Origin: Haloarcula litorea
GTDB taxonomy: Archaea > Halobacteriota > Halobacteria > Halobacteriales > Haloarculaceae
Reading direction: 5' to 3'
NCBI RefSeq assembly: GCF_029338195.1
Contig: NZ_CP119779.1
Span: 1,736,001-1,800,000 of the forward strand
DNA length: 64,000 nt
Part shown: positions 16,313 to 24,131 of the stretch, piece after piece
How the letters are laid out: every line of letters begins with the position of its first letter
Position numbering within the stretch: the stretch's first letter is position 1
The notes under the pieces: model-generated
What the model saw: only the letters and a program-made list of their open reading frames with translations
What the model was told of the DNA's origin: nothing
Database searches by the model: none
Position numbers and translations under genes: made by a program

Positions 16313-17893
16313 ATGAAGGCACCACAGACTCTCGCGCGGTCGACGCTCGACACGCTCCCCATCAACATCGCCGTCCTCGACGAGGAGGGGACCATCCTGT
16401 TCACGAACCGGGCGTGGCAGGAGTTCGCAGACGTCGACGGCGGCGAGATGCAGGGGGTGAACTACTTCGCGACGACGAACGTCGACGCCGACGAGTACGC
16501 GGCCCGGGCCGTCGCCGGCATCGAGGCGGTCATCGAGGGCGAGGAGGACCTGTTCACGCTGGAGTACCCCTGTCACTCCGCCGAGGAGAAGCAGTGGTTC
16601 CTGATGCGGGTCGCGCCGCTGCCCGCGGACGAACCCGGCAGCGCCGTCGTCGCGCACATCGACATCACCCAGCGGAAGCTCGCGGAGCTGAACGCCGAGC
16701 GCCGCAGCGAGCAGCTCCGGGCCGAGCGGGCGAACCTCGAACACCTCGTCGAGCGCGTCGACGGGCTCATCACGGCGGTGATGGACGACGTGATGAGCGC
16801 CGGGTCCCGGTCGGACATCCAGTCGACCGTCGTCGACCGGCTCGCGGCCGTCGACTCCTACCGGTTCGCGTGGGTCGCCGAGTTCGACATCCGCGACGAG
16901 GCGCTCAAGCCCGCGGCGCTGTCGGCCCCCCGGGACACGGACGTGACGATCGCACTCGACGGCGACGACCCGGTGGCCACGGCCGCCCGCGAGGAGAGCA
17001 TCCAGGTGGCGACCGGCGACGTCCCGGCGGTCCACGAGGGGATGGCGGGCGAGCCCGTCGACTCCGTCGCGGCCGTCCCGCTGGCGGCCGACGGATCGCT
17101 GTACGGCGTCCTCACCGTCTACGCGGACACGCCGGACCTGTTCGACGACCGGGAGCGCGCGGTCCTGGGTGCGGTCGGCCAGGCCGTCTCGACGGCCATC
17201 GACGCCACCGAGACGAGTCGGCTGCTCACGGCCGACAACCTCACCGAACTGGAGCTGGCCGTCGACGACGACGAGGTGTTCTTCGTCGCCCTGGCCCGCG
17301 AACTGGACATCGGGCTGGAGTACGGCGGCAGCGTCGCCGACGACGAGCGGACGGTGATGTTCTTCCTCGTCGAGACCGACGACCCGACGGCCGTCACCGC
17401 CGCGGCCGCCGACCACCCGCAGGTCAGGGCGGTCACCCACGTCTCGACGGCCGAGTCGACCGCGCTGTTCGAGTTCACCGTCGACGACCCGCCCGTGGTG
17501 TCCACGCTCGCCGGTCGCGGGGCCGAGACACGCGAGATCTCGGTCTCGTCGTCGGGGGCGGAGCTGACGGTCACGCTCCCGGCCGCGACGGAGACCCGGA
17601 GCGTCGTCCAGGCGGTCCGGGACCGGTACCCCGGGACCGACCTCGTCGCCGTCCGCGAGCGCGACGAACCGCCGATGACCAGACAGGCGTTCGTGGCGAC
17701 GCTGGAGGACCGGCTGACGAACCGCCAGCTGACGGCGCTTCGCAAGGGGTTCCTGGGTGGCTTCTTCGACTGGCCCCGGGACGTCTCCGGCGAGGAACTG
17801 GCCGAGTCGATGGACATCTGCCCCTCCACCTTCCACCAGCACCTCCGGGCCGGCGAGCGCAAACTGCTGGAAGCGGTGTTCGAGACGTGGTGA
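16313..17893 (+). CDS. bat: Bat-type regulator: PAS, GAF and bacterioopsin-activator HTH
   Basis: A 526-residue protein. Residues 10-125 are a PAS domain (LPINIAVLDEEGTILFTNRA, then WFLMRVAPL and HIDITQRKL). Residues about 150-310 are a GAF domain (GSRSDIQSTVVDRLAAVDSY, then AAVPLAADGSLYGVLTVYAD). A Bat-specific middle domain follows, and residues 470-526 are the HTH_10 DNA-binding domain (LTNRQLTALRKGFLGGFFDW, then ISPSTFHQHLRAGERKLL-like CPSTFHQHLRAGERKL). In Halobacterium, Bat activates bop, brp and crtB under low oxygen or light. Here it sits directly upstream of crtB-crtY-brp on the same strand. No opsin gene is in the window. Paralogues are common, so bat itself is likely but not certain. 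Confidence 0.85.
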   Translation: MKAPQTLARSTLDTLPINIAVLDEEGTILFTNRAWQEFADVDGGEMQGVNYFATTNVDADEYAARAVAGIEAVIEGEEDLFTLEYPCHSAEEKQWFLMRVAPLPADEPGSAVVAHIDITQRKLAELNAERRSEQLRAERANLEHLVERVDGLITAVMDDVMSAGSRSDIQSTVVDRLAAVDSYRFAWVAEFDIRDEALKPAALSAPRDTDVTIALDGDDPVATAAREESIQVATGDVPAVHEGMAGEPVDSVAAVPLAADGSLYGVLTVYADTPDLFDDRERAVLGAVGQAVSTAIDATETSRLLTADNLTELELAVDDDEVFFVALARELDIGLEYGGSVADDERTVMFFLVETDDPTAVTAAAADHPQVRAVTHVSTAESTALFEFTVDDPPVVSTLAGRGAETREISVSSSGAELTVTLPAATETRSVVQAVRDRYPGTDLVAVRERDEPPMTRQAFVATLEDRLTNRQLTALRKGFLGGFFDWPRDVSGEELAESMDICPSTFHQHLRAGERKLLEAVFETW

Positions 17894-17952
17894 TGTCCCC
17901 GCGACGCCCCGTGGTTTCGACGCCGAACGCTCCTAAGCAGTTGGGCACACCG

Positions 17953-17960
17953 TTTAAAAG
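17953..17960 (+). promoter_or_regulatory. TATA-like element upstream of the crtB operon
   Basis: TTTAAAAG at 17953-17960 is the best TATA match in the 247-base gap between bat and crtB. It predicts transcription starting near 17985, giving crtB a leader of about 155 bases, or a leaderless 44-codon reading frame starting exactly there. A second AT-rich block, TTAGTATAGAATAG (17971-17984), follows. Confidence 0.4.
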
Positions 17961-18140
17961 TTCGCTGCACTTAGTATAGAATAGATGAGGTACCGCTCGG
18001 ACTCCCGTCGCGGTCGGATCCCTGTCGCCGCGGACGGGACGCCCGCCGGGAGCGTCGCAACGGTCCACGGTCCGGTCCGACGCCCGACGCCGTCGCGGTC
18101 ACGAGGAACCACACGCTGACCACCCCGTCGCACGCACGCA

Positions 18141-19112
18141 ATGCAATCTGACAACATTCGCACGAGCAAATCGATCCAGCAGCAGACCGGCCGGACGTTC
18201 CACCTCGCGACCCGCGTCCTCCCGGAGCGCATCCGCCACCCGACCTACGTGATGTACGCGTTCTTCCGCATCGCCGACGAGGTCGTCGACCAGCCGGACG
18301 GCCCGCCGCCGACCGTCCAGCACGAGCGGTTGGAGGAGTTCCGCGAGACGGCGCTGGGCAACCGCGAGCCGGAGGACACCGACGACGGGGCGGTGCTGGC
18401 CGCGTTCGACGAGCTCCGCCGCGAGCACGACATCCCGGACGAGGAGGTCAACGTCTTCGTCGACGCGATGCAGATGGACATCGCGCAGGCCCGCTACGAG
18501 ACCTTCGAGGACCTCCGGGAGTACATGCGGGGGTCGGCCGTCGCCGTCGGCAACATGATGACGATGGTGATGGACCCGCCCGGGAAGGAGGAGGCGCTCC
18601 CCCACGCACGGGCGCTCGCCGAGGCGTTCCAGCTCTCGAACTTCCTGCGCGACGTCCGGGAGGACATCCGGGACTACGGGCGGGTCTACCTCCCCCAGGA
18701 GACGCTCGCGCGCCACGGCGTCACCGAGGAGCAACTGGCCGACGCCGAGGTCGACGAGGGGTTCCGAGCGGTGATGCAGGAGGAGATCGCCCGGACCGAG
18801 GAGCTGTACCGCGAGGGGGTCGCCGGCATCCGATACCTCCCCGAGGACTGCCAGTTCGGCGTCCTCCTGTCGGCCGTGCTGTACGCGGAACACCACCGAC
18901 TCATCCGGGACCGGGGGTACGATGTCCTGACAGAGACGCCCGAACTGACCCGCCGACGGCGGCTCTGGCTGCTGGCCCGAACGTGGTGGCACTGGCGGCG
19001 CAACGGCGACCCCGAGGCGACCTTCTACGCCGTCAGCGCCGTCTCGGAGCGGGGACCCGGTGCGACCCCGACGGACGTGACGGGCCACGGCCAGCCGACC
19101 TGGCGCGGATGA
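18141..19112 (+). CDS. crtB: Phytoene synthase (15-cis-phytoene synthase)
   Basis: A 323-residue trans-isoprenyl-diphosphate synthase family protein. The first Asp-rich motif is in FFRIADEVVDQPD near residues 41-53; the second is DVREDIRDYGRVYLPQE near residue 172. Tyr and Arg residues around GRTFHLATRVLP match the substrate-binding start of phytoene synthases. It condenses two geranylgeranyl diphosphates into phytoene, the first step of carotenoid and bacterioruberin synthesis. It is the first gene of a crtB-crtY-brp cluster; the gap to crtY is 31 bases. Confidence 0.93.
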   Translation: MQSDNIRTSKSIQQQTGRTFHLATRVLPERIRHPTYVMYAFFRIADEVVDQPDGPPPTVQHERLEEFRETALGNREPEDTDDGAVLAAFDELRREHDIPDEEVNVFVDAMQMDIAQARYETFEDLREYMRGSAVAVGNMMTMVMDPPGKEEALPHARALAEAFQLSNFLRDVREDIRDYGRVYLPQETLARHGVTEEQLADAEVDEGFRAVMQEEIARTEELYREGVAGIRYLPEDCQFGVLLSAVLYAEHHRLIRDRGYDVLTETPELTRRRRLWLLARTWWHWRRNGDPEATFYAVSAVSERGPGATPTDVTGHGQPTWRG

Positions 19113-19143
19113 GTTCGCCGCGGGTCGCACCCGCCACGCGCCG

Positions 19144-19872
19144 ATGACGGCGCTCACGTACCTCCAGTTCCACGCGCTGCTCGTCGTCCCCGCGCTCGTG
19201 GGGCTGGCACTGACCGTCCGCTACCGCCTGGGGAGCCGGCGGACCGTCCTCGGCGGGACGGCGCTCCTGTCGGGGCTGGCGCTGGTCTACACCACGCCGT
19301 GGGACGCCTACCTCGTGGCACGCGGCGCGTGGCGGTACGGCGACGGGACCGTCCTCGTCAGGTTCCTCGGCGTCCCGCTCGGCGAGTACCTGTTCTTCGT
19401 CCTCCAGCCGCTGGGGGTCGGCCTGTGGGTCGCCCGGTTCGGCGTCGACACGACGCCGCCGTTGCGGACGCCGCTGCCCTCGCGGGCGCTGGGCGCGCTG
19501 GCGGCCGGCGCGGTCGCCGCCGCCGGGATCGCGCTGCTCGGTGCGCCGAGCGGGCTCTACCTCGGGTCGCTGCTCGCCTGGAGCGCCCCCATCCTCGCCA
19601 TCCAGTGGGCCTTCGGTTGGCCGTTCCTCGCCCGGGAGTGGCGCGTCGTCGCCGTCGGGACGCTCGTGCCGACGCTGTACCTCTGGCTCGTCGACCGGCT
19701 CGCCATCCGGCTTGGGATCTGGACGCTCTCCGACGAACTGACGACGGGGGTCGTGGTGCCGCTGCTCGGACTCCCCATCGAGGAGGCGGTGTTCTTCCTC
19801 CTGACCTCCCTGTTCGTCGTCCAGGGGCTCGTCCTGTACGCGTGGCTCGTCGACCGCTGGGGGGACCGATGA
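19144..19872 (+). CDS. crtY: Lycopene cyclase, fused CrtYc/CrtYd type
   Basis: A 242-residue protein with seven membrane helices in two related halves. Each half has the cyclase motif: PLGEYLFFVLQP near residue 78-89 and LPIEEAVFFLLTS near residue 206-218, with the conserved acidic residue in E-x-x-F-F. Archaea fuse the two halves that are separate CrtYc and CrtYd in actinobacteria. It makes beta-carotene from lycopene. It overlaps the brp start by four bases (ATGA), so the two are translationally coupled, as expected for a retinal pathway. Confidence 0.92.
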   Translation: MTALTYLQFHALLVVPALVGLALTVRYRLGSRRTVLGGTALLSGLALVYTTPWDAYLVARGAWRYGDGTVLVRFLGVPLGEYLFFVLQPLGVGLWVARFGVDTTPPLRTPLPSRALGALAAGAVAAAGIALLGAPSGLYLGSLLAWSAPILAIQWAFGWPFLAREWRVVAVGTLVPTLYLWLVDRLAIRLGIWTLSDELTTGVVVPLLGLPIEEAVFFLLTSLFVVQGLVLYAWLVDRWGDR

Positions 19873-20909
19873 GCACCGCCGCCGAGCCGCGGCTGGCGGC
19901 TCCGACCCGCGAGGCGCTCCGCCGGATCGCCGTCGAGCCGGGGTGGGCCGCGAGCGCGCTCGTGACGGTCCCGTTCCTCGCCGGCCTCGCCGTCCCGCCG
20001 ACGCTGCAGTACCTCCCGCTGGCGGCGAGCGTCCTCGTCGTCGGGCTCCCCCACGGCGCGGTCGACCACCTCGCGGTCGCGCGGACCCGCGGCGAGCGAC
20101 CGGACCTGCGGGCGGTCGGCCGGGTGGTCGCGCTGTACGCCGCCGTCGGCGGGGCCTACGCGGTCGCGTGGTTCCTCGCGCCCGCGCTCTCCTTTACGCT
20201 GTTCGTCGCGGCGACCTGGTTCCACTGGGGCCAGGGGGACCTCTACGCGCTCGCGACGCTGACCGACGCCGACCACCTCCGGTCGCTCCCCCAGCGGGCC
20301 GCGACGGTCGTCGTCCGGGGCGGGCTCCCGATGCTGGTGCCGCTGCTCTCCTTCCCGGAGTGGTACCGCCGGGTCGCGACCGACCTCGTCGGGCTGTTCG
20401 CGCCCGCTGCGGTCGACGCGCTGGCCGTCGCCTTCCGCCCGGACGTGCGGGCCGCGCTGGCGGTCGGATACGCGGTACTGGTCGCGGGGACGTTGGCGGT
20501 CGGGTTCGCCCGGGCGAACGACCTCGCTGGGTGGCTGCTCGACGCCGGGGAGACGCTGGGACTGGCCGTCTACTTCGCCGTCGTCCCGCCGGTCCTGGCC
20601 GTGGGCGTCTACTTCTGCCTCTGGCACTCGCTGCGCCACGTCGCCCGCCTGCTCGCCGTCGACGACGCGGCCGCCGCGGCTCTCGAAGTCGGCGACGTCC
20701 GGCGTGCGCTCGCCCGCTTCGCCCGCGACGCCGCCCCGCTGACGGCCGCGTCGCTCGGCCTGCTCGCTGCGCTCGCGGTCCTCGTCCCGAACCCGCCCGC
20801 CACGCTGCCGGAGTGGGTGGCGCTGTACCTGGTGTTCATCGCCGTCGTCACGCTCCCGCACGTGGTGGTGGTGACGGTGATGGATCGGGCGCAGGGCGTC
20901 TGGGCGTAG
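19869..20909 (+). CDS. brp: Brp/Blh family beta-carotene 15,15'-dioxygenase
   Basis: A 346-residue integral membrane protein with about eight to ten helices. Conserved iron-ligand histidines of the Brp/Blh family are seen in VVGLPHGAVDHLAVAR (His near 58 and 62), ATWFHWGQGDLYAL (about residue 118), CLWHSLRHVARL (about residue 250-256) and VTLPHVVVVTVMD near the end. It cleaves beta-carotene into two retinal molecules for rhodopsins. The last codons and the TAG stop lie in the first copy of a 39-base tandem repeat. Confidence 0.93.
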   Translation: MSTAAEPRLAAPTREALRRIAVEPGWAASALVTVPFLAGLAVPPTLQYLPLAASVLVVGLPHGAVDHLAVARTRGERPDLRAVGRVVALYAAVGGAYAVAWFLAPALSFTLFVAATWFHWGQGDLYALATLTDADHLRSLPQRAATVVVRGGLPMLVPLLSFPEWYRRVATDLVGLFAPAAVDALAVAFRPDVRAALAVGYAVLVAGTLAVGFARANDLAGWLLDAGETLGLAVYFAVVPPVLAVGVYFCLWHSLRHVARLLAVDDAAAAALEVGDVRRALARFARDAAPLTAASLGLLAALAVLVPNPPATLPEWVALYLVFIAVVTLPHVVVVTVMDRAQGVWA

Positions 20910-21007
20910 TTCGGACGGACCGCACAGGAGCAAGGGGTCTGGGCGTAGTCCGGACGGACCGCACAGGAGCAAGGGGTCTGGGCGTAGTCCGGACGGACCG
21001 CACAGGA
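20898..21007. repeat. 39-base tandem repeat, about 2.8 copies, starting inside the brp 3' end
   Basis: Copies start at 20898, 20937 and 20976 with the unit beginning GTCTGGGCGTAGTYCGGACG. The period of 39 is a multiple of three. The first copy supplies the last residues and stop codon of brp (V-W-A-stop); the later copies repeat that stop codon in the same frame. The second and third copies are identical over their shared length and differ from the first at one base, so the amplification is recent. Confidence 0.9.
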
Positions 21008-21012
21008 CCGGT

Positions 21013-21276
21013 TCACCCCAGCACGGAGAGCACGGTCCCGGCGACGGAGAGCAGCGCCGCGAACGCGGTGAGCCACACCGCCGATTCGTCGGGCTCCGAG
21101 GACGCGCCCGTGACCAGCGTGTGGCCGCTCGTCGCGAGCAGCGCACCGCCGCCGGCGATCGCCGCGAGGCCGGCGAGCCCGCTGACGCCGTCGCCGCCCG
21201 AGACCACGTACCCGTTGTACGCGACACAGCCGCCCACGACGCCCATCGAGAGGTGGTGGACGGTCGTTCGGTTCAC
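21013..21276 (-). CDS. Small membrane protein downstream of rpl15e
   Basis: An 87-residue protein from GTG 21276 (VNRTTVHHLSMGVVGGCVAY) with two to three membrane segments: about 9-24, 30-52 and 65-86. A longer reading from an ATG at 21336 would add a basic, Gly/Pro stretch and is less likely. It starts 87 bases after rpl15e on the same strand, so it may be read through from that gene. No function can be assigned. Confidence 0.5.
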   Translation of the reverse strand: MNRTTVHHLSMGVVGGCVAYNGYVVSGGDGVSGLAGLAAIAGGGALLATSGHTLVTGASSEPDESAVWLTAFAALLSVAGTVLSVLG

Positions 21277-21363
21277 GGCCGAGGCGACGGGCGGACCGAG
21301 CAAGTGTCTTGTGCCGAGAGTGCAGTCGCTGCCCACTCGGCGAGAACGGAGAGAAACGCCGCC

Positions 21364-21954
21364 TTACTTGCCCTTGCCGCGGTTCGAGCGCAGCGACGGG
21401 CGGGTCTTCTCGGCACCCTTGCCCTTCTCGCCGAGACCGCGGTTGCGGCGGCCGGCACCCGTCAGGCCGCGGAAGGCGCGGTCGGCCTGGTCGTCCTCGC
21501 AGATCCACGCGAGGTCGTCGTCGTTCCGGATGGCCCCGTGCTCGGGGTCGACGAGGATGACCTCGTGCCACTTCTGTCGGCCGTCCTGGCCGACGGAGTA
21601 GCTGTTCAGCACGCGGAGGTTCGGGTAGACGCGGGCGGCCCGCTCCTCGGCGACGCGCTGGATGTCCTTCCGGCGGGTGATGCGGGTGACGCCCTGGCGC
21701 TTGGTCCGGCGACCGGCCTTGTGCCGGCGCTTGCGGGCGCTGCCCTTCCGGACCGAGACCCGGGCGACGACGACGCCCTGCTTGGCCTTGTAGCCCTGCG
21801 AGCGGGCCTTGTCCAGCCGGGTCGGGCGCTCGACGCGCTCGACGGAGCCCTGGTCGCGCCACTCCTGCTGGCGCTGCCACTGCAGTTCTGCGAGCTGTCC
21901 CTCTTTGGGCGTCTGCCACGCCTCTCGGATGTACGAATACGCGCTTCGTGCCAT
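21364..21954 (-). CDS. rpl15e: Ribosomal protein L15e
   Basis: A 196-residue protein, normal for archaeal L15e. It starts MARSAYSYIREAWQTPKEGQ and has the very basic core (SVRKGSARKRRHKAGRRTKR) and the C-terminal GLTGAGRRNRGLGEKGKGAE tail that binds 23S rRNA. L15e has no bacterial counterpart. It is divergent from engB, with a 195-base gap. Confidence 0.97.
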   Translation of the reverse strand: MARSAYSYIREAWQTPKEGQLAELQWQRQQEWRDQGSVERVERPTRLDKARSQGYKAKQGVVVARVSVRKGSARKRRHKAGRRTKRQGVTRITRRKDIQRVAEERAARVYPNLRVLNSYSVGQDGRQKWHEVILVDPEHGAIRNDDDLAWICEDDQADRAFRGLTGAGRRNRGLGEKGKGAEKTRPSLRSNRGKGK

Positions 21955-22149
21955 AGTTTCACCACGGGCGTTGCGTGGTTCAAGTCGCAGAGCGACTCAC
22001 ATCCCGGCCTGCACACGCAGGTGCCCGCTGGTGCCCGTCTCCCAGCGGTTGCCGTCGCTACTTCGCTCGCGCCCTTAAGGAGTTCGGACTCGGATCGGGG
22101 CTCGCGCCCGAACTGACGGGCTTTTCCCGTTCGGCGCTGTACGCGTGGT

Positions 22150-22767
22150 ATGTTCGAGACGCGCCCGGACCGGGGCAGCGAGGTGGTACTGGTCGGCCGG
22201 TCCAACGTCGGGAAGTCGACCCTGATGCGGGAGCTGACCGGTCACACCTTCGACACCGGGCAACGGCCCGGCGTCACCCGCGAGCCCAACCACTACGACT
22301 GGACCGGCCCCGACTTCGTGTTGACCGACCTGCCGGGATTCGGCTTCATGCAGAGCGTCCCCGAGGACGTCCGCGAGCGGATCAAGACCGACGTGGTCCG
22401 CTACGTCGAGGCCAACGCCGACGAGATCCTGGTCGGCGTGCTGGTCGTCGACGGGAAGGCCGTCGTCGACATCATCGACCGCCACTCCGGCCCCGACGAG
22501 GTTCCCCACGTCGTCGAGCTGTTTCACTTCCTGCGGGAGGTCGGCGTCGAACCCGTCGTCGCCGTCAACAAGATGGACAAGGTCGACGACGCGGACGAGC
22601 GCCTGAACGAGCTCTGTGACCGGCTGGGGATGCTCCCGCCGTGGCAGCAGTGGCAGGAGACCGTCGCACCGATCTCCGCCAAGAACGGCGACGTCGACGC
22701 CCTGACCGAGGCCGTGCGCCACCACCTCCACGAGGCCGAGCGCGACGACCTGTTCCAGTTCTTCTAA
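22150..22767 (+). CDS. engB: EngB/YihA-type GTPase
   Basis: A 205-residue GTPase with G1 GRSNVGKST (about residues 16-24), G2 threonine in [14 protein letters not shown]3 DLPGFGF, G4 NKMD (about residue 137-140) and G5 ISAKN near residue 176. The order and the PG-V-T-R segment are typical of EngB, a large-subunit assembly GTPase in bacteria; archaeal copies are assumed to do the same. A three-hairpin repeat element starts three bases after its stop. Confidence 0.93.
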   Translation: MFETRPDRGSEVVLVGRSNVGKSTLMRELTGHTFDTGQRPGVTREPNHYDWTGPDFVLTDLPGFGFMQSVPEDVRERIKTDVVRYVEANADEILVGVLVVDGKAVVDIIDRHSGPDEVPHVVELFHFLREVGVEPVVAVNKMDKVDDADERLNELCDRLGMLPPWQQWQETVAPISAKNGDVDALTEAVRHHLHEAERDDLFQFF

Positions 22768-22770
22768 ACG

Positions 22771-22909
22771 ACCTTTTTCTGCGTCGGGTTCGAGTCGCGG
22801 CTTCGCCGCGCTCGAACCGCTCCTTGAAAAACGTCGATGAAAAAGGCCGGACTCGCCGCGCCGCGGCGAGTCCGGGGAAACGGCGCTCGCTCCGCTCGCG
22901 CCGTATGCT
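22771..22909. repeat. Three-hairpin intergenic element, copy 1
   Basis: The element begins ACCTTTTTC, then hairpin 1 (GGTTCGAG paired with CTCGAACC plus an inner stem), a 22-base spacer at 22827-22848 that starts AAAAACGT and ends TGAAAAAGGCC, hairpin 2 (GGACTCGCCGC paired with GCGGCGAGTCC), GGGGAA, then the C-rich module GCGCTCGCTCCGCTCGCGC and ATGCT. Copy 2 at 34615-34756 has the same modules in the same order, but both hairpins have different sequences that still pair. This points to conserved structure rather than a simple sequence repeat. Confidence 0.8.
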
Positions 22910-22971
22910 GGCTGTTCTTACCGTCCTGCTCCCACACTGCACCGCACCGCTACCTCACCCACCACATCGCC

Positions 22972-23397
22972 TCAGTCCCTGGAGTCCTCGTACTCGTCGA
23001 ACAGCGCCGTGACTCGGCCCTCGATGTCGTCGCGGATGCGCCGGACCTCCTCGACGGACTGGTTGTGGGGGTCGTCGAGGTCCCAGTCGCGGACTTCCAC
23101 GTCGGCGTCGAGTTCGAGAGTCGAACAGCCCATCGTCGCGACGACCGTCGCGCTGTCGAGTTCGGCCCGGGAGACCTCGCGCGGGACCCGGTCCGAGAGG
23201 TCGACGTCGAGTTCGGCCATCGCCTCGACGACCTCGGGGTGGACCTCGTCGGCCGGGTGGGTCCCGCCGGTGACGATCGCGACGCTGTCGGTCAGTCCGC
23301 GCCGCTCACGTTCCCGTTCCGCGAACGCGGTCGCCATCTGACTCCGCCCGGCGTTCTGGACGCAGACGAAGCCGAACGTGGTTGGCTCGTCGCTCAT
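22972..23397 (-). CDS. Low-molecular-weight phosphatase / arsenate reductase (ArsC family)
   Basis: A 141-residue protein with the P-loop variant C12-V-Q-N-A-G-R18-S-Q-M-A, which matches thioredoxin-type ArsC (C-x-x-N-x-x-R-S) more than classic LMW tyrosine phosphatases. A later Cys (MGCSTLEL, about residue 91) and the DWDLDDP motif near residue 104 fit ArsC, where D is the general acid. It would reduce arsenate to arsenite or remove phosphate from tyrosine. No arsenite pump or ArsR is adjacent, so the substrate is open. Confidence 0.8.
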   Translation of the reverse strand: MSDEPTTFGFVCVQNAGRSQMATAFAERERERRGLTDSVAIVTGGTHPADEVHPEVVEAMAELDVDLSDRVPREVSRAELDSATVVATMGCSTLELDADVEVRDWDLDDPHNQSVEEVRRIRDDIEGRVTALFDEYEDSRD

Positions 23398-23489
23398 ACC
23401 CCGGCGGATGCGGGGTCGACGGATAACCGTGTCTAAGTGAGCTATATAGCCGTCCGTACCCGGGCTGGTGGCGACGCTCTTTGCCCGTC

Positions 23490-23954
23490 TCAGTCGGCGG
23501 CGACGTCGCCGTGTCCGGTCGCGCCCGTCACGCCGGGCAGGGTGTGGAGGTAGTCGTCGAGGTCGAGCGCGAAGTCGGCGTCGGTCGGCAGGTCGATCCA
23601 GGCGAACTCGAACTCGGCCCCGCGTTCCTCACCCGATCCCGTGACGGTGTGGGTCCAGGCGTCCCGGGACTCGTGGACCGGGAGGTGGTAGAACGCCCTG
23701 ACGTACCGCTTGGGCGGGGACTCGTAGCGGGTCCACACGTCGGTGACGAGGTGCCGCAGGTCCGTGAACGTCGCCAGTCCGCTCTCCTCGACGACCTCCC
23801 GACAGGTCGCCGCACGCAGGTCTTCACCCCGCTCGACCGTCCCCTTGGGCACCTGGAGGTCGTCGTGTCCCGGTCCCTCGAACACCAGCAGTTCCGATCC
23901 GTTCCGGGTGATGTACGCGCAGACTTTCTCGACGTGCGTGATGTTCTGTTCCAC
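23490..23954 (-). CDS. Nudix hydrolase
   Basis: A 154-residue protein from GTG 23954 (VEQNITHVEKVCAYI). A perfect Nudix box Gx5Ex7REUxEExGU begins at G40: GTVERGEDLRA, then REVVEESGL. A PDWT-like WTRYESPPKRYVRAFYH segment suggests a nucleotide or dinucleotide substrate, but this cannot be decided. The GTG start is supported by ACTATAC on the minus strand at 23983-23989, about 30 bases upstream. The longer frame from 24143 is unlikely because it crosses that promoter. Confidence 0.85.
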   Translation of the reverse strand: MEQNITHVEKVCAYITRNGSELLVFEGPGHDDLQVPKGTVERGEDLRAATCREVVEESGLATFTDLRHLVTDVWTRYESPPKRYVRAFYHLPVHESRDAWTHTVTGSGEERGAEFEFAWIDLPTDADFALDLDDYLHTLPGVTGATGHGDVAAD

Positions 23955-23981
23955 GGTATTGGTTGATCGAACGACCGGACG

Positions 23982-23990
23982 TATAGTAGT
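23982..23990 (-). promoter_or_regulatory. TATA-like element of the Nudix gene
   Basis: On the minus strand these bases read ACTACTATAC-like, 28-36 bases before the GTG at 23954. The position is as expected for a leaderless haloarchaeal gene and decides between the GTG and longer starts. Confidence 0.45.
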
Positions 23991-24131
23991 GGGCAAATAG
24001 CTCCCTCTAGGAATAATAAGTGGACATACGCTCTCGGACACCGGCGGGGGCGGCGGTCGGGGACCACCTCGCACCGCAAACAGGGTACTTACACGACCAC
24101 GCACACAACGACCGACAACCGCTGTCCAACC

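Noticed and set aside
17954-18232. A minus-strand frame across the bat-crtB gap
   Set aside because: It overlaps the likely promoter and has no sensible start or composition; the plus-strand upstream frame at 17985 is treated as a finding instead.
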